From Naematelia aurantialba (taxonomy: Eukaryota; Basidiomycota; Tremellomycetes; Tremellales; Naemateliaceae), in contig JAKFAO010000005.1 of the NCBI GenBank assembly GCA_021527695.1, positions 744,001-808,000 of the forward strand: DNA of 64,000 bases, read 5' to 3'. The notes below the pieces were generated by a model. It was not told the DNA's origin. It worked only from the letters and a program-made list of their open reading frames with translations, and did no database searches. Positions 1 to 10,673 of the stretch are shown here, in pieces (positions within the stretch are counted from its first letter, which is position 1; every line of letters begins with the position of its first letter). A program made the translations under genes and the position numbers.

Positions 1-25
1 GAGTCATAGAGAGAGCTCGTTACAG

Positions 26-2113
26 GATGGAATCTCGGTCCAAGTGTAAGGCTTATGGTGCCGCAAGGGGTGGAAGGTATCTCACAAGCAACGTCAACCT
101 GACAGTGTGGGAAGACGGTAAGGCCGTGTCAAAACCTATCGGAGAAAGAGTGAGGAAGTTTCATACGAAACGGTACGTCCTCTCCAGAATTCAAGTGGCA
201 GTATTAATTCTGCAGAGGGAAGAAGGTAACGGCGTTCGGAATCATCTTTGATTGTGAGCTCTGTTATCCGGAGTGACAACGACCTGCTGTACTGATCTTT
301 ATTCCTCAGTCCAAGCGCATGATGTGTCAGCCCATTCATCTACGAAATGGTGGTCGAAGCTGAGGACACACAGGAACCTGACTGTCCAAGCGCCCGCTTT
401 GATGGCTCGTGAACCTTGGTTCCTCGAAGCGATCCAGGAAGCTCCAGATCTCTTGTTAGCTATCGCATTCCTATCCCGAAGCGCAAAGCTGATTGCCTTA
501 GCCTTCTCGTGGGGCACATGCCTGGACGTGGCGAAACGGCCGAGTGGGCGCCCATATATGACGCTATAAGAGCAGAACATCCGACTGCACCTGTTCTGGT
601 GTTTGGTGGGTTCCTCGATGAGCTCGAGCGAATGAGCTGAAATATGTAGGAGGTCATACACACGAGCGGGATTGCGTCCAATATGATGATCGGTCCATTG
701 CGTATGTAAAGCAGGCGGTACGTAGAATGAAGCTGATGTGTCAAGGGTCGTCCCGGGGAGGTACATGGAAACGATCGCTTTCACATCGTGAGTCCAAGAC
801 CTATCGGTTGCGAGGCTGATGAGGTGCTCAGCTCATCGCTCCCATCATCAGACACCGATCACTTACCACTCAAGGTTGCCCGGCGGTATATCGACGCAAA
901 CCGTCGGTCGTACATGTTCCACAGTAACACCACCACTCATACCTTTGACACTGTCAGCTGTCCCTCCCACGTTACTCTTCACAGCTGAATGACCTAGGCG
1001 CTTGGCCGGAAGATCACGCTCGCTCTCTTACGGCTTTCATCCTCGCTGAGTATCTCAACACCCCTCGGCAAATCGCCTCACGACTTTTTCCTCGCAAGAT
1101 ACCCATATGGGCACGAGGAGTCAATTGTGACAGAATGGACTCACAACGTCATTCCATACAGCGTGGTCGATCCAGCCAGAAGCCGCAAGGACAGGGTCAT
1201 CATGGTCATGTCTGGAAGCCTAAGGTTTGATATAGTGGGTTGCTGACTGTCTAGTGTAACCATACGCTGATGTGGACAGTTTCAAGGCCGATTTGACCGG
1301 AATGACGAGTTGACCGTCTCGCCATTGTAGGTGATATCCTGTCATGTGTGTTCGGCATCGTGCTGACATTGACAGCGCCAATTCGTTCGTCTATACCGAG
1401 CTGCCTGCTGGACTGGCAAAGAATATCACCGCGCAGATGAATCTTGCCGGACCATCTAAGTTCGGTCCTACTACACAGCCGTCTTCGAGATATGAAGAAG
1501 AAGCAAGAGTTGATCGGATATATCGCGAATGGACGGCGGCGCAATGGACTGATTACCGACAGAGTCAAACTCTACGTGGGGAGGACCAAAGCCAAGCGCC
1601 ACTTGGCGTCGAGCGTACGGCTAAAGGGAACGATAAATCCGGATTGACACTCGGTTATGTGACAAAGGACGCTTGTCCAGGCGTTGGGGACGATATCGAG
1701 CACATCCCGGGTGAGCTATCTGAAATCAGTTCAATTGTCATTCAAGCTCACAAGAATAGTGCCATTCTCGCCTGACTCTCAACCGTGGGCTGCGTTTCTT
1801 TCTTGTGGATTCAACTGATAGATATAGTGCCTTTGTTGAGACGCCTTTTCCAGAGGTCGACGACGATGAGATTATCGATGTCGTCTGCATGGACTTTTCC
1901 CTCGATGATTTCCGTGAGTCCGTACTGCCTTGTCTCTGTCAGCCAGGCAGCCTCTTGGTAACCGATTCGGAGAAGCTCATGTTGCAATCAGTCGCAGCTG
2001 TCAATGTGTTGGACCCGGAACGCAAATTGACCGCAAGAGAGATGCGGCCGTATGCTCCTGGAGTGGATATGAAGAGCATGTGGGGGAGGTATGCTGAGCG
2101 CTTCTGGCGGTGA
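26..2113 (+). CDS. SMN1-like vacuolar 5'-nucleotidase (metallophosphoesterase), 3' part
   Basis: The 5' end lies before the window; base 25 is the end of a splice acceptor (ACAG). After splicing about ten introns the protein reads through GRYLTSNVNL, an AFGIIFDF strand, LVGHMPGRGETAEWAPIYDA and the metal-binding VFGGHTHERDC, then GRYMETIAF, ARRYIDANR, PHDFFLARYPYGHEES, SGSLRFDI, LTLGYVTKDACPGVGDD and a C-terminal segment around ETPFPEVDDDEI. The GH and GHTH motifs are those of calcineurin-like phosphoesterases. The order of blocks matches the fungal family of yeast YHR202W/Smn1, a vacuolar 5'-nucleotidase. The catalytic N-terminal DxH and GNH(D/E) motifs must be upstream, outside the window. 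Splice sites worked out by frame include 164-214, 252-307, about 452-502, 708-748 and 1711-1763. The stop is at 2111-2113. The family is secure; vacuolar location is inferred from the yeast protein. Confidence 0.85.
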
Positions 2114-2507
2114 CTGAGCGTGGGTGTGGTGACTGAGCGCGGTTGTGGACGCTGTCTTAGGGAGGCGATGTAGATCGTTACAAGGTAGATTCAGGTGTTG
2201 CATTGTTTGCATTTTATGCATCCTTCATACAGTCATTGGGATTCGGGAGACGCTTCTCTCTGCACGGCAGATTGAAGACGGTGGTGGAACACAGCCAAGG
2301 TTATAGGCGTGCAATTTTAGCACGCCTATGGACCCTGACCAGCATTGTTTACGCATCCGGCAGCACGCGAGTATCTTTTCCCTCTCCCTTCCCTCCCTTT
2401 CAACCTCCATTCAACTTGCATCCTGCATTCAGTCGCCGTTCCACGGTCGTCTTCTCCACATAAGGAGCTATAACGTGCCCACTCTGATACCAGAGCTCAG
2501 TTCAACA
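2114..2507. other. Intergenic gap, promoter of the UBE2S-like gene
   Basis: This gap of about 390 bases separates two genes on the same strand. It holds a pyrimidine-rich stretch at about 2383-2412 (repeated CTCCC/TTCC), typical of fungal core promoters. I see no gene and no TATA box here. Confidence 0.5.
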
Positions 2508-3880
2508 ATGGTGAGTTACATCAGGAGGCCAGGCGGACGAGGGTACTGTAACCAGTTGGCAACTGCTCACGTGACAGGCACTGACACCGCAAGCTCTACG
2601 TCTGTTGTCGAGGGAAGTAGTGACGCTGCGATCGGACCCGCCAGAGGGCGTGCGGGTGGTGGTTGATGAGGATGACTTGACGGCTATGGAGGGATGGGTC
2701 CAGGGGCCTGGTATGTCTGTTTCATGCCCAGGTTTCCATGTGCCCATGTCTACGTTTCTACGTTTTGTTTCAGTCGGGGTCCGCGTTTCGGTCTCGGTCT
2801 CGGGCTCTTTGTTTGGGAATCACTGAATATCGCTTGTCTATACGAAAGCGCTTGCTGTCCGGGCGCTCTAGTTGTTACGCTTCAGGATGAAGCATGACCA
2901 ACATGGATCCGACCTTGCATCATTCTGAGCAGCGGGCTTGCATCGGCCGACTTTCTTCGTCGCGGGTTGACGTCGGCTGCATCGCTGACCATGCTCGCAG
3001 ACGGGACACCGTACGAAGGCGGGTACTTTCGCATCCGCTTCGACTTTGGGCTCGAGTATCCCAACCTACCACCAAAATGTACGTCATTCTCTTTCTCTTG
3101 CGAGTCGTCCCTAATAGCGACATCCAATGATCCGCGGCTGAGCCTCGACGCAGGTACGATGCTTACCAAAATTTTCCACCCGAACATGTCCAAGGCTGGC
3201 GAGATCTGTGTGGATACCCTGAAGAAGGGCTGGAAGAAGGAATATGGCGTCGGGCACGTCCTTGTCGTGCGTGCTTCTCTCTGTCTCACTCAGCCCTCAT
3301 TGGAGAAGGACTCGGCTCCGTGGCTGACTGGGGACTGGATGTAGACGATCAAGTGCTTGTTGATCTACCCTAATCCCGAAAGTGCGCTGGACGAAGAAGC
3401 CGGCAAGCAGCTGTTGGCAGACTATGATGGATATTGCAAGGTCAGCTGCCCAGCATATCCTTGGATAGTCATTAACCTGGACAGTATGCGAAACTCATGA
3501 CGTCTATCCACGCCACACCAAAGGTCAGCTCTTGGAATTCCTGTGCCTATAGCTCGCCAAGCTGACGACAGCAGCTTCCGCCACCAGAGTTCCGCAATAC
3601 GACATCAAAAACGGTCCCGCAGGCAGGTCCAAGCTCCAGCTCGCACCTTGTCCCGTCAGCGACCAGCTTTTCTCGCCCGCCAAACTCTACGTCGTCTACT
3701 ACATCCTCTGGCACCAAGCCTACACCGCTGCAAACCCGCGTCGACCAAGAGCAAAGTCCGCTCCTGCCATCCGCAGCGACGATGGACGACAAGGCACTGA
3801 AACCGGCGACGAGCACCAAGGTCGGCGGGCAGAAGGCTGCCAATGCCAGCAAAGCGAAGCGCGGCCTCAAGCGGTTATAG
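2508..3880 (+). CDS. UBE2S: Ubiquitin-conjugating enzyme E2, UBE2S type
   Basis: This E2 enzyme elongates K11-type ubiquitin chains on substrates of the anaphase-promoting complex in animals. Exon 1 is only the ATG (2508-2510); intron 2511-2577 follows and exon 2 opens [20 protein letters not shown]. The fold continues with [36 protein letters not shown] and LTKIFHPN. The catalytic Cys is in [12 protein letters not shown], followed by [20 protein letters not shown], which is the UBE2S signature. Introns include 2711-3000 (unusually long), 3079-3153 and three more. A Ser/Pro/Thr-rich tail of about 90 residues ends in KRGLKRL, matching the basic Leu-Arg-Arg-Leu tail by which animal UBE2S docks on APC/C. 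The product is about 250 residues. Subfamily assignment is strong; chain specificity is inferred. Confidence 0.92.
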
Positions 3881-4438
3881 CACCGCGGCGGGTACTGCAT
3901 CGTGCCGTGCATCGTGTAGTGCACCGTGCAGTGCACCACAGTCGGCGGGCGGCCGGCAACTGCGCAACTGGGCGACTGGTACTTTAGAGGGCTATTGGCT
4001 AATCGTGACAGGGGGATTTTACTTTGAGCGTCATCGACGCATGGACATTATGTTTCAGGTAGTTTTGGAGCGGGCACTCGCGGAGACGATTTCGTTCTGC
4101 TTGTGTTTGTACATATGCATTGATTCACATTTCTTTGCAGGAGCTCGCTTCAACGAAGTCGCAGCAGTGCAGAGAGGTCGCAATCGCTGGGCACACAGAG
4201 AGTCGGGAAGTGGGGCTAGTGAAGAAAACTCAGTCGCGTCGCTGGTCATGTAAATATTTTTCGTCTGCCTGCTCGCTGTTAGGCATAGATCATCCTGATT
4301 CCTGTTCGTTGCGATTCGACTTTAGAATCCCGTTTGCGCCTGCAGTCAAGTGAAAGCTGAGAATTTCGACGGGCATGCAGTACCGCGGCGCCTGCAAGGC
4401 GATAGGATAGGGATAAAGGGCAGGAGCGTACGGGTACA
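3881..4438. other. Intergenic gap with short imperfect repeats
   Basis: The gap lies between two plus-strand genes. Around 3898-3945 the motif GTGCAtCGTG/GTGCACCGTG recurs several times. The rest shows no gene that I can support; the reading frames present lack family features and introns in frame. Confidence 0.4.
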
Positions 4439-5437
4439 ATGCCGACGATGCCAGCGCCGGCGGCGGCGGTGCTCGCCTCTCCGTTCCTCAACGTAACTGT
4501 CCTCGACTCGCTATTGGCCCGGCCGTCGACCACGCCGCCTGAGCGGGCGCGGATCCTCGCTGCCAAGCTGTATCTCCTCACGGATGCCGACGCCAGCGGC
4601 GGCTCCATCTCCAACTCGAAATCGAACTCGAACTCGAACTCGAACTCACACTCAAATTCCAACTGCAACGCCAATTCCAATTCCAACTCCCACTCCAATT
4701 CCAACGGCATCTCCAACTCCAAGTCAAGGACCGCAACGCCAACCTCACCCTCTACATCAACTTCCACGAACAACCTCCACGCGGGCAGACGCGCCAAGCG
4801 CCAGCGGGACGTCGCGGTGATGGTCCTGCGGGTCGAGCTGGCGCGGGCGTTGGTAGCCCTCGGTCAGGGGGTGGAGGCTGAGGTGCAGCTTTCTCTGGTC
4901 GTGGCTGAGACCGGGCGGATCCTCAAACGACAGCACAGGGGCAGGCGGCCACGGGTCCAGATGCGGACAGGGGAAGAGGGAGAGGAGCAGAAGCAGGAGC
5001 AGGAGCAGCACCCGCGCCAAGACGAGAGTCAAGACCAAACGCACAATCAGCACCACCACCAACACCAGAGCCAGGGTCGGGATCATGGCCAGGATCACGA
5101 CCATGATGAGAGAGAGGAGCGGGATATGTATCCCCGCCATAGCGGCGACGACAACAACGACCACGACGACGCAAAACGAGAGATACGGACGAGAAGGAAC
5201 GACAGCGCCAGCAGGGATTCACTTTCAACGAACCCGGCAGGCCCTCAGCCAGCGCCACAGGGGGACGAGGAAGACGAGCACGGAGGGGAATGGCTGAGCC
5301 GCGTGATACAGCTGAGGAAAGAGGCCTTGGGCGAGATGGTGGATGTCGAGTTGGCGCTTGGCAGAGCGGCCAGAGCTGAGCGATGGAAGGTCATGAGGAC
5401 GGAATTGGAAGATGCTTCAGGCCAGTCTGATCGCTGA
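4439..5437 (+). CDS. Orphan protein with Ser-Asn dipeptide repeats and acidic/His/Gln-rich region
   Basis: An uninterrupted frame of 332 codons runs from ATG 4439 to the stop at 5435-5437. I do not recognise a family. The N-terminus (residues 1-60) is Ala/Pro-rich then helical (ERARILAAKLYLL). Residues about 60-100 are a Ser-Asn dipeptide repeat encoded by a degenerate hexanucleotide (AACTCG/AATTCC). A helical stretch follows at about 120-160 (VAVMVLRVELARALVALGQG), whose pattern resembles one TPR-like helix pair. Residues about 175-260 are rich in Glu, Gln, His and Asp. A last helix pair (WLSRVIQLRKEALGEMVDVE) ends the protein. An intronless gene is unusual in this window. The complementary strand is also open across the repeat for 172 codons, so frame openness alone is weak evidence. 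No function is proposed. Confidence 0.55.
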   Translation: MPTMPAPAAAVLASPFLNVTVLDSLLARPSTTPPERARILAAKLYLLTDADASGGSISNSKSNSNSNSNSHSNSNCNANSNSNSHSNSNGISNSKSRTATPTSPSTSTSTNNLHAGRRAKRQRDVAVMVLRVELARALVALGQGVEAEVQLSLVVAETGRILKRQHRGRRPRVQMRTGEEGEEQKQEQEQHPRQDESQDQTHNQHHHQHQSQGRDHGQDHDHDEREERDMYPRHSGDDNNDHDDAKREIRTRRNDSASRDSLSTNPAGPQPAPQGDEEDEHGGEWLSRVIQLRKEALGEMVDVELALGRAARAERWKVMRTELEDASGQSDR

Positions 5438-5654
5438 GTCTGTACGATCAAGCGCCAGCGATAGCGTCGGCCGGTTCAGACGTGTACACCTGGCTACAGT
5501 GTTGTACATAGCTTACATGTAATCGCGGATGATTGAGAGGTGGCAAATATTATGTCTCGCCAGACTCCTAGATGGTTGAGGTGCTCGATGAGCTGAGTCG
5601 ATAGAATGCTAGTATCTCCAAGCTACGCCTGTCCTCTCGTGCAAGCCATACCCC

Positions 5655-7027
5655 TCACACTACCTCTTCCAGGTCGATGGCTTTCTGGACCTTCCAGGCA
5701 GCAACGCTCTTTGCGTCCTTTTTGGTAAGCCGCGTGGCCTCGTTCTCCCTGCGCCGTGAGTTGGAAATGTTGGTTCAGCTGACACCAATAACTGACCACT
5801 TCCTCCCGTCCCGCGCAAACAGGACACACTTGACCTTCCACAGCCCGCCTCGGGCCACCTCGCCTTCGTAGAATGGCATGCTCTTGAGAGTCCGCTGTGC
5901 GTAATCGTGAAGAAGCGCGGACGCGCCGACTGCCTGCCTGTCCTCCGCGCCCCATTCCTCTGGGATCTCAAATGCAGCTTCGGGAGGCGGAGGTGCCATG
6001 CCATCGATTCGTGTTTGCTCCTTTTGCATCTCGGCAAGGGCATAGTGGGCGATAGGCGTGAACAGCGGCCGCAACCAGGTCTCGAGGTAATCATACGCCT
6101 GTCCTCGCGTCTTCCGGCTCGCCCTTGACGAAACAGTCGGGGTTGCGTCAGGTTCAGCGGAACTCGTGGGTTTCACTTCTTCAAGTCCGCTGACCTTTAG
6201 CATCGACTCTACAACGACAGATTCTTCCTTCTCCAATGATGATAAGTCTTTTGGCTCGACCGCGGGTTCATCTGCAGTGTCATTGCCAGCAAGTTGAGCG
6301 GGCTCGTTTACGCTGGCGTCCGATGCCTCTGCTTGAGCTCCTGTTGATGGGTCGCTAGCCTCTCCGGTCTTTTCGTCCGATTCACCTGCAGTATCCTCCC
6401 AAACCTCGTGGATATCTTGCTCAAGAAAGGAATACCACACTCCAGCAATCCAGCTCTCAAACAGGGATCCTCTTGTCTTGACCAAACCTTGAGCGACCTT
6501 GTACGAGGTAGGCGCCGCTATGATGTTGCGTGTAATGCCGTAGCGGTCTGCCAACTGCGCTAGGGTAGCATTACAAATGAGGAGGCCTTTGAGGATCTGT
6601 GCCGTGGCTGGTAAGTGGGCATTTTGGAGCGAGGAAAGCACGGACCGTAGCTGGCCCTTCCCGAAGGCGAGGGAAGAGATCATGCAAGAGATTGGTCACG
6701 ATGACGCCTGGGAGAATCAGTCACAAGGAAAGAGGAGTCAGTCATGGAGAAATAGTAGTCAGTTGAAGTCAGTCGAGTAGGTTTGGTCAGCGGCGCCGAC
6801 TGACCTAGAATCGCGTCGCCCACATGCTCGACCTTCTCATAATCGTAGATCTTCTCACTGGCCACTCCCGTGAGACCAGACTTCTTGGATGATTGCAACA
6901 TGCTTCCATGAGTCAGGACAACGCGATGGGTTTCAACGTCAGTGATACGAGGAAGGGGCGGAAGAGGAAGATCAGCCGGAAGAGGTGGCATCGACATGGC
7001 CGAAAGCGAGAACTCGACACGAGGCAT
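5655..7027 (-). CDS. RNase III-fold protein with double-stranded RNA-binding domain
   Basis: RNase III enzymes cleave double-stranded RNA. From ATG at 7025-7027, exon 1 carries the signature helix YDYEKVEHVGDAILG. After intron 6708-6804 come VIVTNLLHDLFPRLREGPAT, and after a second intron ILKGLLICNATLAQLADRYG and KTRGSLFESWIAG. An acidic linker of about 115 residues (Glu/Asp/Ser/Ala-rich) separates this from a C-terminal segment with GQAYDYLETWLRPLF and a dsRNA-binding domain (GASALLHDYAQR, WKVKCVLFARDGRKW, then after a last intron ENEATRLTKKDAKSVAAWKV). The stop is at 5655-5657; the product is about 385 residues. In the second catalytic motif the usual Asp (AD-x-FE) is Ser (GSLFE), while the Glu and the first Glu/Asp pair are kept. 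It could be an Rnt1/Pac1-like enzyme, or a non-catalytic relative such as the mitoribosomal mL44 type. No targeting peptide is evident. Confidence 0.85.
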
Positions 7028-7487
7028 GTTGAGAGACTGGATGGTCAGTGAGGTGAGTTGAGGCCAGCGTACGATACAGGATGTAGGTATAGTGATATGG
7101 TATGCTCTGGTACGCGAGTAGAGACACGGCTGCTCAAGAAGATAATGAGAGTTGGATGAAGAGGAAGAAAGAGGAAGGGAGAGAAAAGTCAGGCGCCCCA
7201 GGCGCCCCCTTTGGGCGCTGACGTGGCTATAAATTGACTAAACACCCTGTTATCACCTCCCTCTGGTGGCTGCCGACTTTCTCACGGTTGACGCGGGTTT
7301 GAAACCTTGGTGGCCACTGATTTTTTCAGATTAGCGTCCTCGTAGTCAGGTCAAGACGCTCACCTTCCACAACTGTCGTTCCACCCGCAACGCCGAGTCG
7401 AGAACAGGAGCAGGAGTGAGAGCGAAGGGGAATCCCCCTCTCGTATCCCTTATGACTCTCTCCTTATCCTCCTGGTCAAGTCTGCAC
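7028..7487. promoter_or_regulatory. Divergent promoter region, RNase III-like gene and RRN3
   Basis: The two genes diverge from this gap. It holds a TATAAA at 7229-7234 and, just before it, a GC-rich inverted motif (GCGCCC at about 7202-7208 facing GGGCGC at about 7213-7218). The TATA lies about 260 bases before the RRN3 start chosen here, so whether it serves RRN3 is unclear. Confidence 0.4.
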
Positions 7488-10332
7488 ATGTCCAAACCCC
7501 CTCGCCATCCCACCTCGTCTACCTCCACACCGCTCAAGACGCGCATCAAGCTCCCACAACTTGCTCTGTCCTCCTCTGCGAACCTCACAGCCATGTCGAA
7601 CGAGTCATTCAACGCCATTGCGTCGTCGTCGCGGGCCTCAAGCACGGCAGGGCGGAAGCGCCCACGCGAGTCTGACGGGGATGCCCGTGCTCGTGTGCGG
7701 CGGACCAAGTCGACGGGCGACGCGAGGTCGACCAAAGATCGCGAGGCGTTCCAGCGCGGACTCATAGCCGTCTTCGTCCCAAATGCACTGCGAGAGTCGA
7801 TGCAGGGGAACATGGCTCATTATAACGATCTCTTGGCCCACTTTCTGCCAACAGCAACGGTTCCCTCTCCGGCTCTTCCGCCATTACTCCCTATCCTCCG
7901 TGCACTGACTGCACATGTATCGCTTCTGTCGGCAGAGATACATTCGGCGCTCATCATTGCCATCATCAACCTCCCTTGGGCGACGGGCGACGAGCGTTTC
8001 GTCAAGACCTTTGTAGGATGGACCGGCGTCCTGGTCAGTGCGCAACCAGCATGGGCCAAGGAGGTTGTAGGGATGGCAGTCAAGGGACTCCGATGGCGTA
8101 AGCGGTCTTCGCCATCATAGCCAGGCACATGGGCTGATCACCACCGTTTACAGAGCCTGTGGTGACCTCCCCTACGGCTGTGCCGATAACTCGGCGTATC
8201 TTTCACGCTCGGCATCATCTGCTTCTCTCGCACCTCCTTTCTCTGATTCCAACTCTTCCAAACGTCCTGCAGCCTCTGATTGTGCGCAACTTCCCGAACA
8301 AGCGAGAGCCCGAGGTGGCTCAGACGACCTGGGTGCGGAACAGTGTGGAGATGATTGGATACTGCCCAGAGCTCGGCCAGCGCGTGTGGGGCGAGATTGT
8401 GGACCGCATGTTGCGCATAGATGTGAGCCGTGCCTCGGAAATGATGGGACCAAACTGAGCCTCTAACAGGTAGAGATCACCAACATCCTAGACCAAGATG
8501 ACGAAGACGAAGATGACGATGAAGACGAGGATGACGAAACGGACGAGCGACTGCACGGTCTCTCCATCTCTCAACCTCTCGACCCGTTTGACCTCCTCAT
8601 CTCCGAAGACATTCCGGTAGCCGCCTTACCGCCTGGCATCACGGACGAGTCTGACGATGGATCCGAGTCTGATCCCGACCCCGACGAGCTCTCTTCAGTT
8701 GACGGCGATGGATCCGAGACGGACGAGGAGGCCAAGGACGAAGTCAAGCAAGCTGTCCAGCGCGCAAAGCGCCGCGAGGCAGTCAAGGCGATGCGGGAAA
8801 AATTGGACGGGATGCTGGTCTACTTTTTCGAGCATCTCGAAGAGTATATCGGCGGCAAAGAAAGGGGTTTACCAGCGGCGGAGATGGCAGCCACCTTGTT
8901 GTCCGGGACGACAGCCAGCTCTGGTCGTTCGACGCCCACTTCCGAGGTGCCGACACCGATTTCCGCCGTTCCTCTCCTCGCCAGCACGCGGCCTGCGCCC
9001 TCGCCTGCCCAGGCGCTTGCCCACTTCCAGACTCTGCTCAGTCTATTCTCCCGGCAAATCCTTCCCACTTCATCAACACAACATATCCCCTTTCTCCTCT
9101 TCCTCACCGCGTCCTTCTCGCATGCGCACACCGATCTCTTTCTCGGTCTCCTCGTCTCTCAAGCACTGTACGGAACCACGAGCTCCAACCCGCACCCGTC
9201 TGCAACCCCTGTTGCACTCCACCAGCGCGTCGCAGCGACCGTGTACATCGGCTCGGCAGTGTGTCGAGCCCGCTTCGTAAGTGACGATCAGGCACGCGCG
9301 GTGCTGGCGTATCTCCTGGCGTACATCGACGGCAAGCTCCACCAGCCCGCCCGGAGTCTCGACGAGCGGCCCCTGTTCTACGCGGTGGTGCAGGCCGTGA
9401 TGCTGATATTCTGCTTTCGCTGGCGCGCGCTGCGCGGTCATGCAGGAGAGGGGGACAACGTGCTCGGCGAGCTCGAGCTCGAAGGTGACGGCGAGGGCGA
9501 GGGCGAGGGCGATGGGGACGGCCGGTGGATGCGTGATTTGGACATCCTGCAACGAGCTCTCACGTCTGAGCTCAATCCTCTACTCGTGCGTGTCTTTCAT
9601 TGCACCATACGTGTCTCTCCTCGCACTATACGTGTCTCGCACCATACCCTACCATCATCGTTCCCGTCGAGGCTGTCGCTGGGCCAATTCACGACGTCGG
9701 CGTCGAGCGTCGAGGTCGGATGCCGTGGCTCGCATTCAGCGTGTATCGTGTATCGTGCTGACTCGCGTTCTTGGTAGGGATGCAATCCGACAGTCGTGTC
9801 CACGTTCGCAAAGGTGGCGCACCAGACCAACTTTGCCTACTGCTTCTCCATCCTCGAGTCCAATGCGCGGCCATCGGCGAGCGCCAACCCCGCGGCGGCC
9901 GGCCCGCGCCAGGCGCGCCAGGCTAACCTCGAAGCCGGGCTCGACTCGTACTTCCCTTTCGACCCGTACGAGCTTCCCCGGTCGCGCCGCTTCGTCGACC
10001 CCCTCTACAGGACGTGGGGGGAAGTGGCGCTCAACGCCCCCGACGACGAGAGCGACGACGACGACGCCGACGCCGACTCGCAAGAAGAGCAGGAAGGTGA
10101 TGAAGACGAAGACGGGGACGACGACGATGAGGACGAGGACGAAGACGAGGACGATGGTGCCGCGCGCGGCAAGGGCAAGCAAAGGGGCCGGACGCTGCCG
10201 TTGCCAATGCCGAGAATCGGTCCTTCGTCCTGGGGCGAACACCGCAGGCGCATTCTCGGCAAGGACGGCGGCTTGTCAAGCAGTATGGAAGGCATGAGCA
10301 TCTCCCCGAACCGTTTCGGCCTAGCGGGATAG
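7488..10332 (+). CDS. RRN3: RRN3, RNA polymerase I-specific transcription initiation factor
   Basis: Rrn3/TIF-IA binds RNA polymerase I and recruits it to rDNA promoters. The spliced protein shows the HEAT-like core: FVPNALRESMQGNMAHYNDL, LTAHVSLLSAEIHSALI, FVKTFVGWTGVLVSAQPAW, RRIFHARHHLLLSHLLSLIP, LQPLIVRNFPNKRE and WVRNSVEMIGYCPEL. Next come VWGEIVDRMLRIDVEI, an acidic segment, MREKLDGMLVYFFEHLEEYI, then VAATVYIGSAVCRARFV and LFYAVVQAVMLIFCFRWRAL. The last exon gives LLGCNPTVVSTFAKVAHQTN, FAYCFSILESN and FPFDPYELPRSRRFVDPLYR, followed by a very acidic tail. Introns are at about 8096-8153, 8425-8469 and 9586-9778. The start is uncertain: ATG 7488 (MSKPPRHP) is used, ATG 7452 is in frame upstream and ATG 7593 downstream. 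The conserved-looking LKTRIKLPQL favours one of the first two. Confidence 0.92.
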
Positions 10333-10673
10333 GTATACGCGGCCCGACTATCAGGTACCTGCCCTCCCATCAGAATGGACTGTACGAGACTGGAACAATA
10401 TGGCCATGGATGTTCCGAGCTGTGGTCATACAGCTAGGTGTGTCGATTCGTTTCAGGACTTTCGTTCTGCAATTTGTATTCCGAGATACCCATTGTAGAC
10501 GTCTATTGTAGATATGCATCATCGTTGTGTATGGTTCACGCACATCTCCGGACCAGCTATCAGCTAGACCACACAGATACATCAGACGCCGTTCGAGATG
10601 CGTCAGGCATCAAGCGTCATGCACTAATCATCATCCATCATGCACAGGCTTCCAACAAAGTACCACATGCCAC
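10333..10673. other. Gap between convergent RRN3 and NTE1
   Basis: Both neighbours end here, so this is 3' untranslated and terminator DNA. I see no gene or repeat in it. Confidence 0.5.

Noticed and set aside
1000..1090. Apparent frameshift in the SMN1-like gene near ILAEYLNTPRQ
   Set aside because: Using the later acceptor CCTAG at about 1001 in place of TTCACAG restores ALGRKITLALLRLSS and the conserved PHDFFLARYPY, so no break is needed.
4279..4797. 172-codon minus-strand frame rich in Glu-Leu and Glu-Phe
   Set aside because: It is the mirror of the Ser-Asn hexamer repeat, and the plus-strand frame is longer and includes both flanks. Kept only as a finding.
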